Source of the DNA: Vulcanisaeta distributa JCM 11213
Lineage (GTDB): Archaea; Thermoproteota; Thermoprotei; Thermoproteales; Thermocladiaceae
Assembly: GCA_001316125.1 (NCBI GenBank)
Contig: BBCS01000001.1
Location: forward strand, 248,001 to 312,000
Length of the DNA: 64,000 bases
Reading direction: 5' to 3'
The notes beneath the pieces were generated by a model. That model ran no database searches. It was not told the DNA's origin and was given only the letters and a program-made list of their open reading frames with translations. The number at the start of each line of letters is the position of its first letter. Position 1 is the stretch's first letter. Both the position numbers and the translations under genes were made by a program. Positions 47,742-56,522 of the stretch are shown here, piece by piece.

Positions 47742-49093
47742 ATGGATTTTGAGGATATCGAGGAGTTCATTCTCAGTAAAATTAGGGAGTCTAGGTTGCC
47801 AGGTCTAAGTGTAGGCATTATTAAGGGTGATGAGTTGGTTTATGCCAAGGGCTTTGGCTTTAGGGATATTGATAAGGGCTTACCCGCAACACCGCGGACA
47901 ATTTACGGAATAGGTTCAATAACCAAGTCCTTCACGGCATTAGCAATACTTAAACTCGCGGAAGAGGGTAAGTTAAGTCTTGAGGATCCCGTTGATAAGT
48001 ACGTGCAGATTAAGTTAAACCCATTAGGTGTGGTTACAATACACCACCTACTAACGCACAGTAGTGGATTACCCGCACTTGGTTATGCGGAGGCCTACAT
48101 AAATGGTATACTCGGCCTTGAAAGTAATTGGCTACCGCTGGCTACACCCGAGGATGTACTTGCATTCATGAGGAATGCAACTGATTGGGCGGTGGCAAGG
48201 CCTGGTGAGAGATTCTTCTACCTGAATGAGGGTTATGTAATGCTGGGCTTAATAATCAGGGAGATCAGCGGCATGCCCTATGAGGACTTCGTTAGGGACA
48301 AAATACTGAGACCGCTAGGTATGTCCAGGACTTACTTCACGGTAGAGGAGGTTCTTAAGGATCCTGAGGTCGCTACTCCATATATAATTGATAAGGAGGG
48401 TAGCACTTACCGAGTAAGTTCCCATTTGGAATAACGTCAGATGGTGGGTTATTGAGTAATATAATTGATATGGCGAGGTACGTATCAATGCTAATAAATA
48501 GAGGTGAGCTCAATGGCGTTAAGATACTGGGCAGGGAGTGGGTAGAGAGGGCTGAGAGAGGCTACATTGATGTTCCTTGGAAGATAGTCAGTGATGAGAG
48601 GTACGGCTATGGACTAATAGTGAGTCAGGACTTCTATGGCAGGAAGTTAGTCGAGCATAGTGGTAATGTGGGTGTTTACACGGCGGATATGCATATGTAC
48701 CAAGCGATAGAATTGGGGTCGTTATAATGGCAAACGCGAGGGCTATCCTCTATCAAAGATGGGAATTTACATACTGAGTAAGTTGCTTGGTCATGACCCA
48801 AGTGAATTAAGGGCTTTTATGATTGAGGAGGTGAATAAGAGGTTAGAGGGCACGTATGAGGCATATAGCGTACTGTAAAGATCTCAATACAAAGGCAGGG
48901 AGACTACTTAATAATGAAGAGCGTGACGAAGTATACTGAGGAGACGACAATACTTGTGCCAGATGAGGTAAGAAGGGATTACGCCAGATTCTACACCCTA
49001 ATGAATGGGACCAAAATACCTGCTGAGTTCTTTATAGAAGGTAACAGGGTGACCCTCATTTACGAGAGATTTAAATTCATAAAACGAGAATGA
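47742..49093 (+). CDS. Serine beta-lactamase-like hydrolase/peptidase, frameshifted
   Basis: About 450 residues. SRLPGLSVGIIKGDELVYAK, catalytic S-x-x-K in IGSITKSFTALAILKLAEEG, LLTHSSGLPALGYAEAY, the Y-x-N motif in RFFYLNEGYVMLG, PLGMSRTYF, then SDGGLLSNIIDMARYVSML, GYGLIVSQDFYGRKLVEHSG with H-S-G in the third-motif place, and a C-terminal beta domain (VTKYTEETTILVPDEVRRDY). Breaks near 48418, 48710 and 48870. Relatives include archaeal Pab87-type self-compartmentalising peptidases; no signal peptide is seen. Confidence 0.8.
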
Positions 49094-49152
49094 GCAGTTA
49101 AGGTTTATTCTCGTAGAAAGGTTTTTAAAGAATTACGTTATACGATATCCGT

Positions 49153-49287
49153 ATGATTAGAATAAAATTTAACAGAGGTAATATAAGGAGGAGTGACTCG
49201 AATGAAGATGCCGATAGATATATGTATACAGATAATGTTCAAGAATACGGTAAGTATTATGCATTTATACGGCGTGTCCCAATGTGA
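49153..49287 (+). CDS. Possible small protein
   Basis: 44 residues from ATG (MIRIKFNRGNIRRSDSNEDA, then DRYMYTDNVQEYGKYYAF). Polar and Tyr-rich, no motif. It precedes the cupin gene by 32 bp on the same strand. A GGAGG-like stretch lies inside it and not before it. Low support. Confidence 0.25.
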   Translation: MIRIKFNRGNIRRSDSNEDADRYMYTDNVQEYGKYYAFIRRVPM

Positions 49288-49319
49288 CAGTGTTACTTAA
49301 GTACTCTAACGTTAAGTAA

Positions 49320-49694
49320 TTGTCTGTGATTGTTGGCAATATAAATAATGTTCCTCTTGAGGATGTTTCAAAATTATTAAGGGGGACGAGGGGTTTCTAC
49401 GTTCAGTGGTTAATAACTAAGGAACATGGTTCTAAATACGCCGTTAGGAGGTTCATAGTTAAGCCTGGCGGTGTTATGCCCCTTCATAATCACAAGTATA
49501 CTGAGGCTGTTGTAATTCTCAGGGGTAAACTCAGGGTTAGGACTGATGATAAGACATACGAGCTTGGTCCAGGGGACTTCTTCTTCACAGGACCGTATGA
49601 GCCGCATGCAATTGAGAATATTGGCAATGATGAGGCTGAGTTCATATGCGTTATTTCTTATGAGGATGATATGTCGCTGAAGTCTCTTGAGTGA
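49320..49694 (+). CDS. Cupin-domain protein, paralogue of 25500
   Basis: 124 residues, TTG start. YAVRRFIVKPGGVMPLHNHK with H-x-H, then YTEAVVILRGKLRVRTDDK (Glu ligand), YEPHAIENIGNDEAEFI (His ligand), ISYEDDMSLKSLE end. Same length and landmarks as the first cupin, including KYAVRR and ISYEDDMS. No homopolymer damage. Function not resolved. Confidence 0.75.
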   Translation: MSVIVGNINNVPLEDVSKLLRGTRGFYVQWLITKEHGSKYAVRRFIVKPGGVMPLHNHKYTEAVVILRGKLRVRTDDKTYELGPGDFFFTGPYEPHAIENIGNDEAEFICVISYEDDMSLKSLE

Positions 49695-49819
49695 TTGAAT
49701 GTTTTGAACTTTATTCTTATGATTCAGGGTTAAAACAGCATGTTATATAGTAATAATTAGTGTGATGTAGATTATTTGTTGAAAAATAGTTATTAAGAGG
49801 TTATTATAATGCTCAGCTG

Positions 49820-51040
49820 ATGAATCCAATTAATGATTATTTAAAGGATACTGTCAGGGAGTTACAAGGCGAGAAGGCTTTCACGTACCTAGCTAAGGCG
49901 CGTGAGGTGGCTGAGAGGAAGGGCATTAAGATTATATCCTTTGGTATTGGCCAACCCGACATACCAACCTTTGATAACATAATAAATGCAGCCAAGAAGG
50001 CCCTTGATGAGAAATTCACTGGTTACACAGAGACGGAGGGTATTAGGGAGCTTAGAGAAGCCATTGCTGATTACCTCAATTACAGGTATCACGCCGGTGT
50101 TAGGCCTGATGAGGTTATTGTGACCACGGGCACTAAGACGGCTATTTTCCTAGCCATAGCAGCCTACGTAAGGCCGGGCGATGAGGTTATAATACCAGAC
50201 CCAACATACCCAGCCTATCCAGAGCTTACGAAGTTCTTCGGTGGTAAGCCCATTTACGTTGCCATGAAGTTTGACCCGGAGAATGGGTTTAGACTTGACC
50301 TAGAGGCCATAGAGAACTCTGTTACCACGAAGACGAAGGCCATTGTAATAAATAATCCGCATAACCCCCCCACTGGCGCCATTTTTAGGCTGAGGAGGTT
50401 ATGAAATTGCTTGAGATAGCTAAGGACTATAAATTACTGGTTATTGTTGATGAGATCTATGATAATTTCGTCTATGAACCTGGGGGCCTTCAAAAGCGTC
50501 CTAGAACTTGAGCCCGACTGGAGAGACTACGTGCTGTACACCAATGGCTTTAGTAAGACGTTCTCAATGACTGGTTGGAGACTTGGTTACCTGGTGGCGA
50601 GTAGGGAGGTTATCGAGCCAATAAGGAAGTTGGCAGCAAATACCTATAGTTGCCCGCCAAGTATTGCCCAGAAGGCTGGTGTTGAGGCTCTTAGGAATGA
50701 AGCATCCTGGAGGAGCTCCAGGGCAATGATCGATCTATTCAGGAGGAGGAGGGATGTGATGTATGAGGAGTTGAGGAAGATACCAGGCATTGAGGTTTGG
50801 AGGAGTACGGGCGCCTTCTACATGTATCCAAGGGTTAAGAAAATACTCAATAAATTGGGCATGGATGTTGAGAAATTCGCTGACTGGTTACTTGAGAATT
50901 ACGGTGTCGTCGTATTGCCAGGAACAGCCTTCTCAGAAACAAATATGGGTAGGGAATACGTAAGGCTCAGCTTCGCACTTGATGAGGTATTAATTAGGGA
51001 GGGCATAGAGAGGATTAGGAAGGCCGTGGAGGGAAATTAA
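49820..51040 (+). CDS. Class I/II PLP-dependent aminotransferase, frameshifted
   Basis: About 400 residues. SFGIGQPDIPTFDNIINAAK, YTETEGIRELREAIADYL, TTGTKTAIFLAIAAYVRPGD, PTYPAYPELTKFFGG, the NNPHNP-TGAIF block, VIVDEIYDNFVYEPG, then the PLP lysine in TNGFSKTFSMTGWRLGYLV and YVRLSFALDEVLIREGIERI. Aspartate-aminotransferase-like (subgroup I-gamma). Damage in one gene shows all types: C4 to C7 at 50365-50371 (in frame), GGG to GG near 50388, G4 to G5 at 50482-50486. Confidence 0.9.
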
Positions 51041-51050
51041 GCAGTGTGAT

Positions 51051-51530
51051 TTAGCATAATAATAAGTCGGATTTTTCACCTAAAGGCGTTATTCCTAGGT
51101 TACTCATTACATTAGTAATTATTTTCAGAGTCAAATCATCATTAGGATTGCTCGCAATACCTCTTATATTACCGGCGTACTTACATGGATTATTTATGAA
51201 ATCCTCATTACTATACTGTATGAACAATTCCCTCCTAACTCCCTCACATAATATCCGTATAAGGACCTCCTTATCGCCATGGTTACGAATAACGTCACCA
51301 TATATCGATGAATACTTCGTATAGACCTCAAATCTAACTTGAACGTAATTACCCGGGCTACGAAAAATAGGTCCCTCGACTATTAATGAATCAAGAAATC
51401 CATAATCATTAATAATAAATTCAACTGTTAATTCAAGTTCATGAAACCAAAAATGAACAATCAAGCAATCAAAGGCCTTTAAATACCTCGAACACATAAT
51501 CCCACTCTCAGTACAGCTCCTTATACTCAC
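51051..51530 (-). CDS. Hypothetical protein, 159 residues
   Basis: Intact. FWFHELELTVEFIINDYGFL, SPGNYVQVRFEVYTKYSSIY, EVLIRILCEGVRRELFIQY, LKIITNVMSNLGITPLGEK. Alternating strands then helices; a nuclease- or lipocalin-like fold is possible but unproven. The first 25 residues are poor in coding character, so the true start may be an internal ATG (residue 12). Converges on the aminotransferase gene. Confidence 0.45.
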   Translation of the reverse strand: MSIRSCTESGIMCSRYLKAFDCLIVHFWFHELELTVEFIINDYGFLDSLIVEGPIFRSPGNYVQVRFEVYTKYSSIYGDVIRNHGDKEVLIRILCEGVRRELFIQYSNEDFINNPCKYAGNIRGIASNPNDDLTLKIITNVMSNLGITPLGEKSDLLLC

Positions 51531-51894
51531 GATAAGGTAAGTAGCTTAATCAATATTTAACATTAATGATTCACACGATACTTTACAAATAGCAAATAAA
51601 ATCACAAAACTAATGATAGGATCATTCTAAAGAAAACACTGGAGAAACCTTTAAATAAAAGCAAAAATAAATAAAGGTAGCAAAATATCAGGTAAGCCCA
51701 CTATCGTGGGCTCAAATGAAATCACTATCTCTTTTTTCTTTTCCAGTAATTATTGTACATATCATTTCCTGTTATATCAAATATTATTTTACCTTCTACA
51801 AGGGAATAATTGCAATATAATATAGAGATCTATAAAATCTTTATCCAGAACATACTAAAAAGATTTAAATGCATCCCTGGCAACAACTCATCGT
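51531..51894. terminator. AT-rich intergenic region with hairpin and T tract
   Basis: No gene. AGCCCAC (51695-51701), loop TATC, GTGGGCT (51706-51712) form a perfect 7-bp stem. A T-rich tract follows about 16 bp later (CTTTTTTCTTTTCC, from 51727). It could terminate plus-strand transcription or be part of a small RNA. An A/T-rich promoter-like stretch (GATTTAAAT near 51862) precedes the gene at 51895. Confidence 0.35.
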
Positions 51895-52695
51895 ATGAGT
51901 TTGTTGAGGTTGGTCTTGGGGGATGTGGTTAGGATTATTAAGGAGCTGAGGTCGCTTAGGGACTCAATTAGGAATAGAATCACTATCAAGGTTCCCAGGG
52001 ATTACGTTATCGGTAATGTTGATGTTCTGGCTAGGCCAATGTTTACTGACGGCTTTGTCGTGTCCTTTAGGGTTGGTCAGAGTGAGTATAGGGTTTGGTG
52101 GTCAAGTATTGAGGAGTCATTGGGTGGTAAGAGCGGTGACTGGGGGGGTGATTATAGGATTGTAGGTGGTAAGGAGCCGTATATCGAATTCTTAAACCCT
52201 GATGGTGGTGTTGCGGCTAGGGTTAGGGTTAATGAGGAATTGATAAGTAGGTTAGACAGCATGTTGAATGCGGCATTTCTACTCAGTGTTGCGGATTGGT
52301 TTATTGAGGATGATGTTAGGAGCATAGCCAACATAGCCAATGTATTCGTGCCAGAGGACTACTCGGAGCTGAGGTATATCAGCGACTTCGTGGAGACCGT
52401 ACACTCAAAGTTAAGTGAGTTAAGCATCATTAAGGAACTTGAGGATGGCGTTAGGAGAATTGAACTCGAATGCCACATGAATAATCATGGGAATAGGGAG
52501 ATCGTCAACGTAATACCAGTCGGCAAGTACTACCTATGCCCAGAATGCCTAAGGAAGGCGGAGAAGTACGTTGATGAAGTGCTCAACAGGTGGAGGAACG
52601 TGAAGATAAGGGTACCACTCGAGACATGGCAAGGAATCCAAAAAAGCATAGAACAAACAAAGGAAATAATAAAGTCAATAACGGAAACCATATAA
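51895..52695 (+). CDS. Hypothetical protein with Cys/His cluster
   Basis: 266 residues, intact. Helical start (DVVRIIKELRSLRDSIRNRI), a beta-rich middle (VDVLARPMFTDGFVVSFRVG, YRVWWSSIEESLGGKSGDWG), a helical core, then ECHMNNHGN...YLCPECLRKAEKYVD. Cys and His residues in C-H-x4-H plus C-x-x-C form could bind one zinc. The C-terminal helix ends IQKSIEQTKEIIKSI. Seven-G run at 52142-52148. Family not recognised. Confidence 0.55.
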   Translation: MSLLRLVLGDVVRIIKELRSLRDSIRNRITIKVPRDYVIGNVDVLARPMFTDGFVVSFRVGQSEYRVWWSSIEESLGGKSGDWGGDYRIVGGKEPYIEFLNPDGGVAARVRVNEELISRLDSMLNAAFLLSVADWFIEDDVRSIANIANVFVPEDYSELRYISDFVETVHSKLSELSIIKELEDGVRRIELECHMNNHGNREIVNVIPVGKYYLCPECLRKAEKYVDEVLNRWRNVKIRVPLETWQGIQKSIEQTKEIIKSITETI

Positions 52696-52917
52696 CACGC
52701 CTTCCCATTGCTCAATGACTCAAATAAAAACAAACCTATTACAACGTTATTATTAATACATAATAGGCATTAATACCAAATAAATAATTAATAATGATTT
52801 TACGAACAATAAACAATGAATAACCCACGGCACACGTTACAATTCCACAGGATCACCCACCACAAACAATCACACCTATTAAATGGCCATAACGATAAAA
52901 CCCAAACACAACGACCA

Positions 52918-53023
52918 TGGTGCGGGGGCCGGGATTTGAACCCGGGACCTCCCGGTTATGAGCCCTACGCGGGGGCTGCTGCCCCCCCAGGGCGCTCTAG
53001 CCGGGCTAAGCTACCCCCCCCGC
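52918..53023 (-). tRNA. tRNA-Met (CAT) with intron
   Basis: Read on the minus strand: acceptor strand GCGGGGG..., D arm TAGCTTAGCCCGGCTAGAGC, anticodon loop CTCATAA with anticodon CAT, stem CCGGG, T arm GGTCCCGGGTTCAAATCCC, 3' strand CCCCCGC, discriminator A and an encoded CCA (52918-52920). An intron of about 24 nt, itself a GGGGG/CCCCC hairpin, sits in the anticodon stem-loop region. The 5' run has eight G (53014-53021) where pairing and the D-arm position require five, so acceptor geometry is wrong as written. Confidence 0.8.
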
Positions 53024-53082
53024 TCCATGACCTTCTCCTTCTCTGGTTTAAAAGTGTTTTTCTATGGCCGTCTTATTCATGG

Positions 53083-54150
53083 TTATAGCCTTGGCATTCT
53101 TCTTCGTCTTCTTGGTCTTAGCGTGTATCTTAGCATGTATATGATTATTATGATTAGTATTAGGAGGAGTAGGGTTTGTGTTGGTGTTGCGTAATTAACC
53201 TGTGGTGTTGTTTGTTGGTTTTGTGTGTTGTTTTCGTTGTACCATTGTTGTATTATTGTGGTTATTTCCTGGGCTATCTGTGGGTTCTCTATTATTATGC
53301 CGAGTTCCCTATTGTGATTTAGTGAGTTGTAATCGAGGTTTACGCTTCCTACGTAAACGTAATCGCCGATGACTATCGCCTTGGCCGCTAGGTCTTTGAT
53401 CATTACTGCGTTCAATTCGCTGACCGCTTCTTCATTCTCGGTATGTTGTCCAACGAGTATTAGCCTATCACTATGTGTTAGGATTAGGCCGTACATACCA
53501 GAGGATGGGTAGAGCTCCTCCATGGCCATGTAAAGTGTTCCTGGCTGACTGAGTAAGTCCTCTAGGTACTCCGCTGAGTTTATTGGTGACACCACAATAC
53601 CTGGGTAATTAATCTGCGTGATTGACTCATTGTGGTAATCGGTGAGTATTATTTCGGCAAAGACCTGGGCGATGCTTGAGTTCTCTATCACGAGGTCAAT
53701 ACCTAGGTCCCTCTCAAAGCCGTAGTAGGTTGGGTTTATTGAGCCTATTATTACGGTTTTGTTATCAATGATGAAGCCTTGCTATGTACATAGTCATAGC
53801 CGTAATTAAAGGAAACGTGGGCGCCAGAACTAATTAACTCATTAATGCTGAGTACTCCTCCTCGGGTATACCGCCATACACATTGCCTGATAAGACCACG
53901 TAGACCTCGACGCCTTCTGAGCCAAGTTAGCCAGCTCATTAATGAGGGGGGGTTGATAGGTCAGTTCATAAACCTCAGCATAAACACAACACCTCGCCCC
54001 ACCAATAACATTGAGAATATAGGTTGAGTTAATTGGTGAAACCACAACCAAGACCTGGCCCGAACCTACCACCACATACCAACCCTGCGCATACGAGACA
54101 ATGGGCAAGACCGCAATAACAACCAATACGAGTACCAGGACAAACCTCAT
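53083..54150 (-). CDS. Secreted phospholipase D-like protein, frameshifted
   Basis: About 355 residues. Signal peptide MRFVLVLVLVVIAVLPIVSY-AQ, then VVVGSGQVLVVVSPINSTYI and VYAEVYELTYQPPLINELA. First HKD motif VHSKAFIIDNKTVIIGSIN. A middle domain follows (IVVSPINSAEYLEDLLSQPG), then a second motif LAAKAIVIGDYVYVGSVNL and NHNRELGIIIENPQIAQEI. C-terminal helix LLLLILIIIIIYMLRYTLR with RPRRRRR. In motif 2 the His is Ala (LAAKA). Breaks near 53920, 53850 and 53778. Confidence 0.75.
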
Positions 54151-54258
54151 CAAAACCAAACCCCCCCAACCTAACCATTTAAACAAAGCACTAAAAATAC
54201 GCAATACTACGAAGACCCTAGAAAAATGCTTTTAAATTAGTGAAAAATAGCCGAAGAT

Positions 54259-54332
54259 GGGCGTAGCTCAGCCAGGTAGAGCGGCGGCTCTTAACCCGTA
54301 GGTCGTGGGTTCGAATCCCACCGGGCCCGCCA
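54259..54332 (+). tRNA. tRNA-Lys (CTT), damaged as written
   Basis: D arm TAGCTCAGCCAGGTAGAGC, loop CTCTTAA with anticodon CTT, T arm GTGGGTTCGAATCCCAC, 3' strand CGGGCCC, discriminator G and encoded CCA. The 5' strand reads GGGCG where GGGCCCG is required (CCC to C), and the 5' anticodon stem reads GCGG where GCGGG pairs with CCCGT (GGG to GG). Three bases are therefore missing, all from G/C triplets. Confidence 0.8.
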
Positions 54333-54529
54333 GTTCCTCGTTCAATCCCAAACCACTTCGTGGTCGTACCGTTTTCATGCCCTTACTTTAAGATTAGTTT
54401 TGTGAGGAAAATTAAGGTTGATCGTCATGTAGAAGGTCGGGATATAAATAATATATAAAGTTTAAGTATCATTGCATTTTTAGCCTCTATAACTATTCCT
54501 TTAAAGCGCATCATCACCCTGTAATTGCG

Positions 54530-55751
54530 ATGAATAAGGATACCTATGTTGCTGTGCTGGTTGGAATGGGTGGTTTTTCTGATGGATTTGCGTTATTATT
54601 AGGTGGTTCTGCATTACTTTCACTAAGTCAGTATTTTAGGATGACACCCGAAGTTGAGGGGGGGTTGATAATCTCGGCGCCATTTATAGGTTCGGTGATA
54701 GGTTCGTTAATCTTTGGTAGGTTAGCGGACATACTTGGCAGGAGGGCTATACTCCTTAATGTACTGGCATTCTTTGCCCTGGGCTCATTAATAAGTGCTT
54801 GGCGTATTCAACCTTCGTCATAATCCTCGGTAGGTTATTGGTGGGTCTTGGAATAGGGGGGGTGATATTCCATCAGGTGCTAGCTTGATTGCGGAGTTAT
54901 CTAATAGGTATAATAGAGGTAAGCTGATTTCGTTGCAGAGTATTTTATGGGGGGGTCTTGGTGGCATTGCGGCGGTGATGGTTGCATTGCCGTTATTAAA
55001 TGTGATGGGTGATGAGTTCTGGAGGGTATTACTTGGTTTAGGTATGGTACCGCCATTAGTGGTTCTGGCCTTAAGGAGGAGTATTAACGAGAGTTGGGTG
55101 TGGCAGATTAAAAGGGTACGTGGTGAGGATGCTAGGCTTAGGAATCGCGGTAAGTATGCATTGACTCTCTTTTTTACGGCTTTATCACTGTTTACCTGGA
55201 CCTTCATTTTGGCAATATTTGCAAATTACACACCGGCGATACTTGTTAGTGTAATGGGGCTTAGTAAAGCCATGGCATTGCTCATAAGTGGATTACAGTG
55301 GATTAGCTTTGTCATTGGTGGATTGGTAGTATTTAGATGTTGCGATCAGTTTGGTAGGAGAAAATTGATAATACCCACTGGCATAATCACGGCAGTACTA
55401 CTCTGCTTATCATCAATGATTATTAAAAGTCCATTAGCATTATCAATAGTTTTGCTAATATTATGGGTATTAGGCGGTATTGGGTATATCGTAAGTAGCA
55501 TTTACTCATCTGAATTATTCCCAACATTGCTTAGGGGGGGAACATCAAGCGGCATAAACTTTTCTTCAGGAAGATTAGGAGGTTACTTAAGTACACTTAT
55601 ACTACCATCATTACTATTAAGTATTGGACTGAGTAAACTATTTATAGTATTGGCTGTTATAATGATACCGCTAATCATCATTAGCATAGTGGTTGCTCCA
55701 TCCAGTGAGAGTAAGGATCTTGATGAGCTAGAAAAGGATTATCTTAGTTAA
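54530..55751 (+). CDS. MFS transporter (sugar/other), frameshifted
   Basis: About 405 residues, 12 helices. VAVLVGMGGFSDGFALLLGG, ISAPFIGSVIGSLIFGRLAD and ILGRRAILLNVLAFFALG (loop 2-3 motif), then breaks near 54805 and 54865 within RLLVGLGIG, IAELSNRYNRGKLISLQSI, FWRVLLGLGMVPPLVVLAL, DQFGRRKLIIPTGIITAVL and VSSIYSSELFPTLLRGGTSS. The E-L-F-P-T-x-x-R-G motif is that of the sugar porter/SP-like MFS group. G runs of seven occur at 54659, 54854 and 54951. Confidence 0.8.
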
Positions 55752-55782
55752 TTAAAAATTATAATGTATTTATAATGTTAGT

Positions 55783-55840
55783 AAGGTCAGTCGGTCAAGT
55801 ATTCTTCATAGTCCGTCGGGTTTATCCTCATCATCTCTTA
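55783..55840 (-). ncRNA. C/D box sRNA (minus strand)
   Basis: Reading the minus strand: box C ATGATGA (complement of 55828-55834), 12-nt guide GGATAAACCCGA, degenerate box D' CGGA, two-base spacer, box C' ATGAAGA, 12-nt guide ATACTTGACCGA, box D CTGA (complement of 55787-55790). Both guides have the standard 12-nt length. It lies in the 55752-55892 gap between two plus-strand genes. Confidence 0.6.
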
Positions 55841-55892
55841 ACTTAGAATTCATGCGTAATTTTTAATTTTAGGCGTTAGGCGGTCTTCCTCA

Positions 55893-56486
55893 ATGTTTCA
55901 GCAGTTTTATGATTTTATGCTTGGGATGGTCTTTGGTTTCCTCCTTGCTGTTCCCCCTGGCCCTATGAATGCATTAATTGCCGCTGAGGCTACTCGATCA
56001 CCGATTCATGGGACTAGTGTTGGTCTTGGGGCCATGTCTGCCGATGGCATACTCATGGTTATTACCTACCTCTTCTCCAGGGTTTTGGGTCATTACGTGT
56101 ATTACCTATACTTCATTGGTTTTGCGGTGATGATTTACCTAGCCGTGTCAATTTTAAAGTCCACCTTCTCTCCTAGGAGCTCCAGTGGTAATAGGTCTGT
56201 GCTCCTTAATTACTTTATGGGTGTTTCCATGGGTTTAACGAATCCATATCAAGTCTTTTGGTGGCTCACGGCGGGTCTATCATTCATGAGCATATTCGGC
56301 ATTTTCAGCATAGCGGGCTTGTTCACGGCGATACTCATTTGGGTCTTTGTATTTCCATATGCTGTTTATGTTGGTAAGGTTTATGGTGGTTCCAGGGTTG
56401 ATTTTACGGTCAAGCTCATCTCGGCGTTAGGCATAATGGTCTTCGCCATCTATATAATCATTCACGCATTGACGCATTTCATATAG
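55893..56486 (+). CDS. LysE-type amino-acid exporter
   Basis: 197 residues, intact, six helices. First helix GFLLAVPPGPMNALIAAEAT with the PPGP motif of LysE/RhtB translocators, GTSVGLGAMSADGILMVITY, FAVMIYLAVSILKSTF, NYFMGVSMGLTNPYQVFWWL (G-x-x-x-x-x-N-P motif), then IAGLFTAILIWVFVFPYAV and VKLISALGIMVFAIYIII. No homopolymer damage. Confidence 0.8.
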   Translation: MFQQFYDFMLGMVFGFLLAVPPGPMNALIAAEATRSPIHGTSVGLGAMSADGILMVITYLFSRVLGHYVYYLYFIGFAVMIYLAVSILKSTFSPRSSSGNRSVLLNYFMGVSMGLTNPYQVFWWLTAGLSFMSIFGIFSIAGLFTAILIWVFVFPYAVYVGKVYGGSRVDFTVKLISALGIMVFAIYIIIHALTHFI

Positions 56487-56522
56487 AGGTAAGTTTATAA
56501 AGTTGAAATTATAGAATAGAAT

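Noticed and set aside
54352..54364. ACCAC-TTCG-TGGT hairpin as a specific regulatory element
   Set aside because: Only a short stem just downstream of tRNA-Lys; it may help termination but nothing more can be supported.
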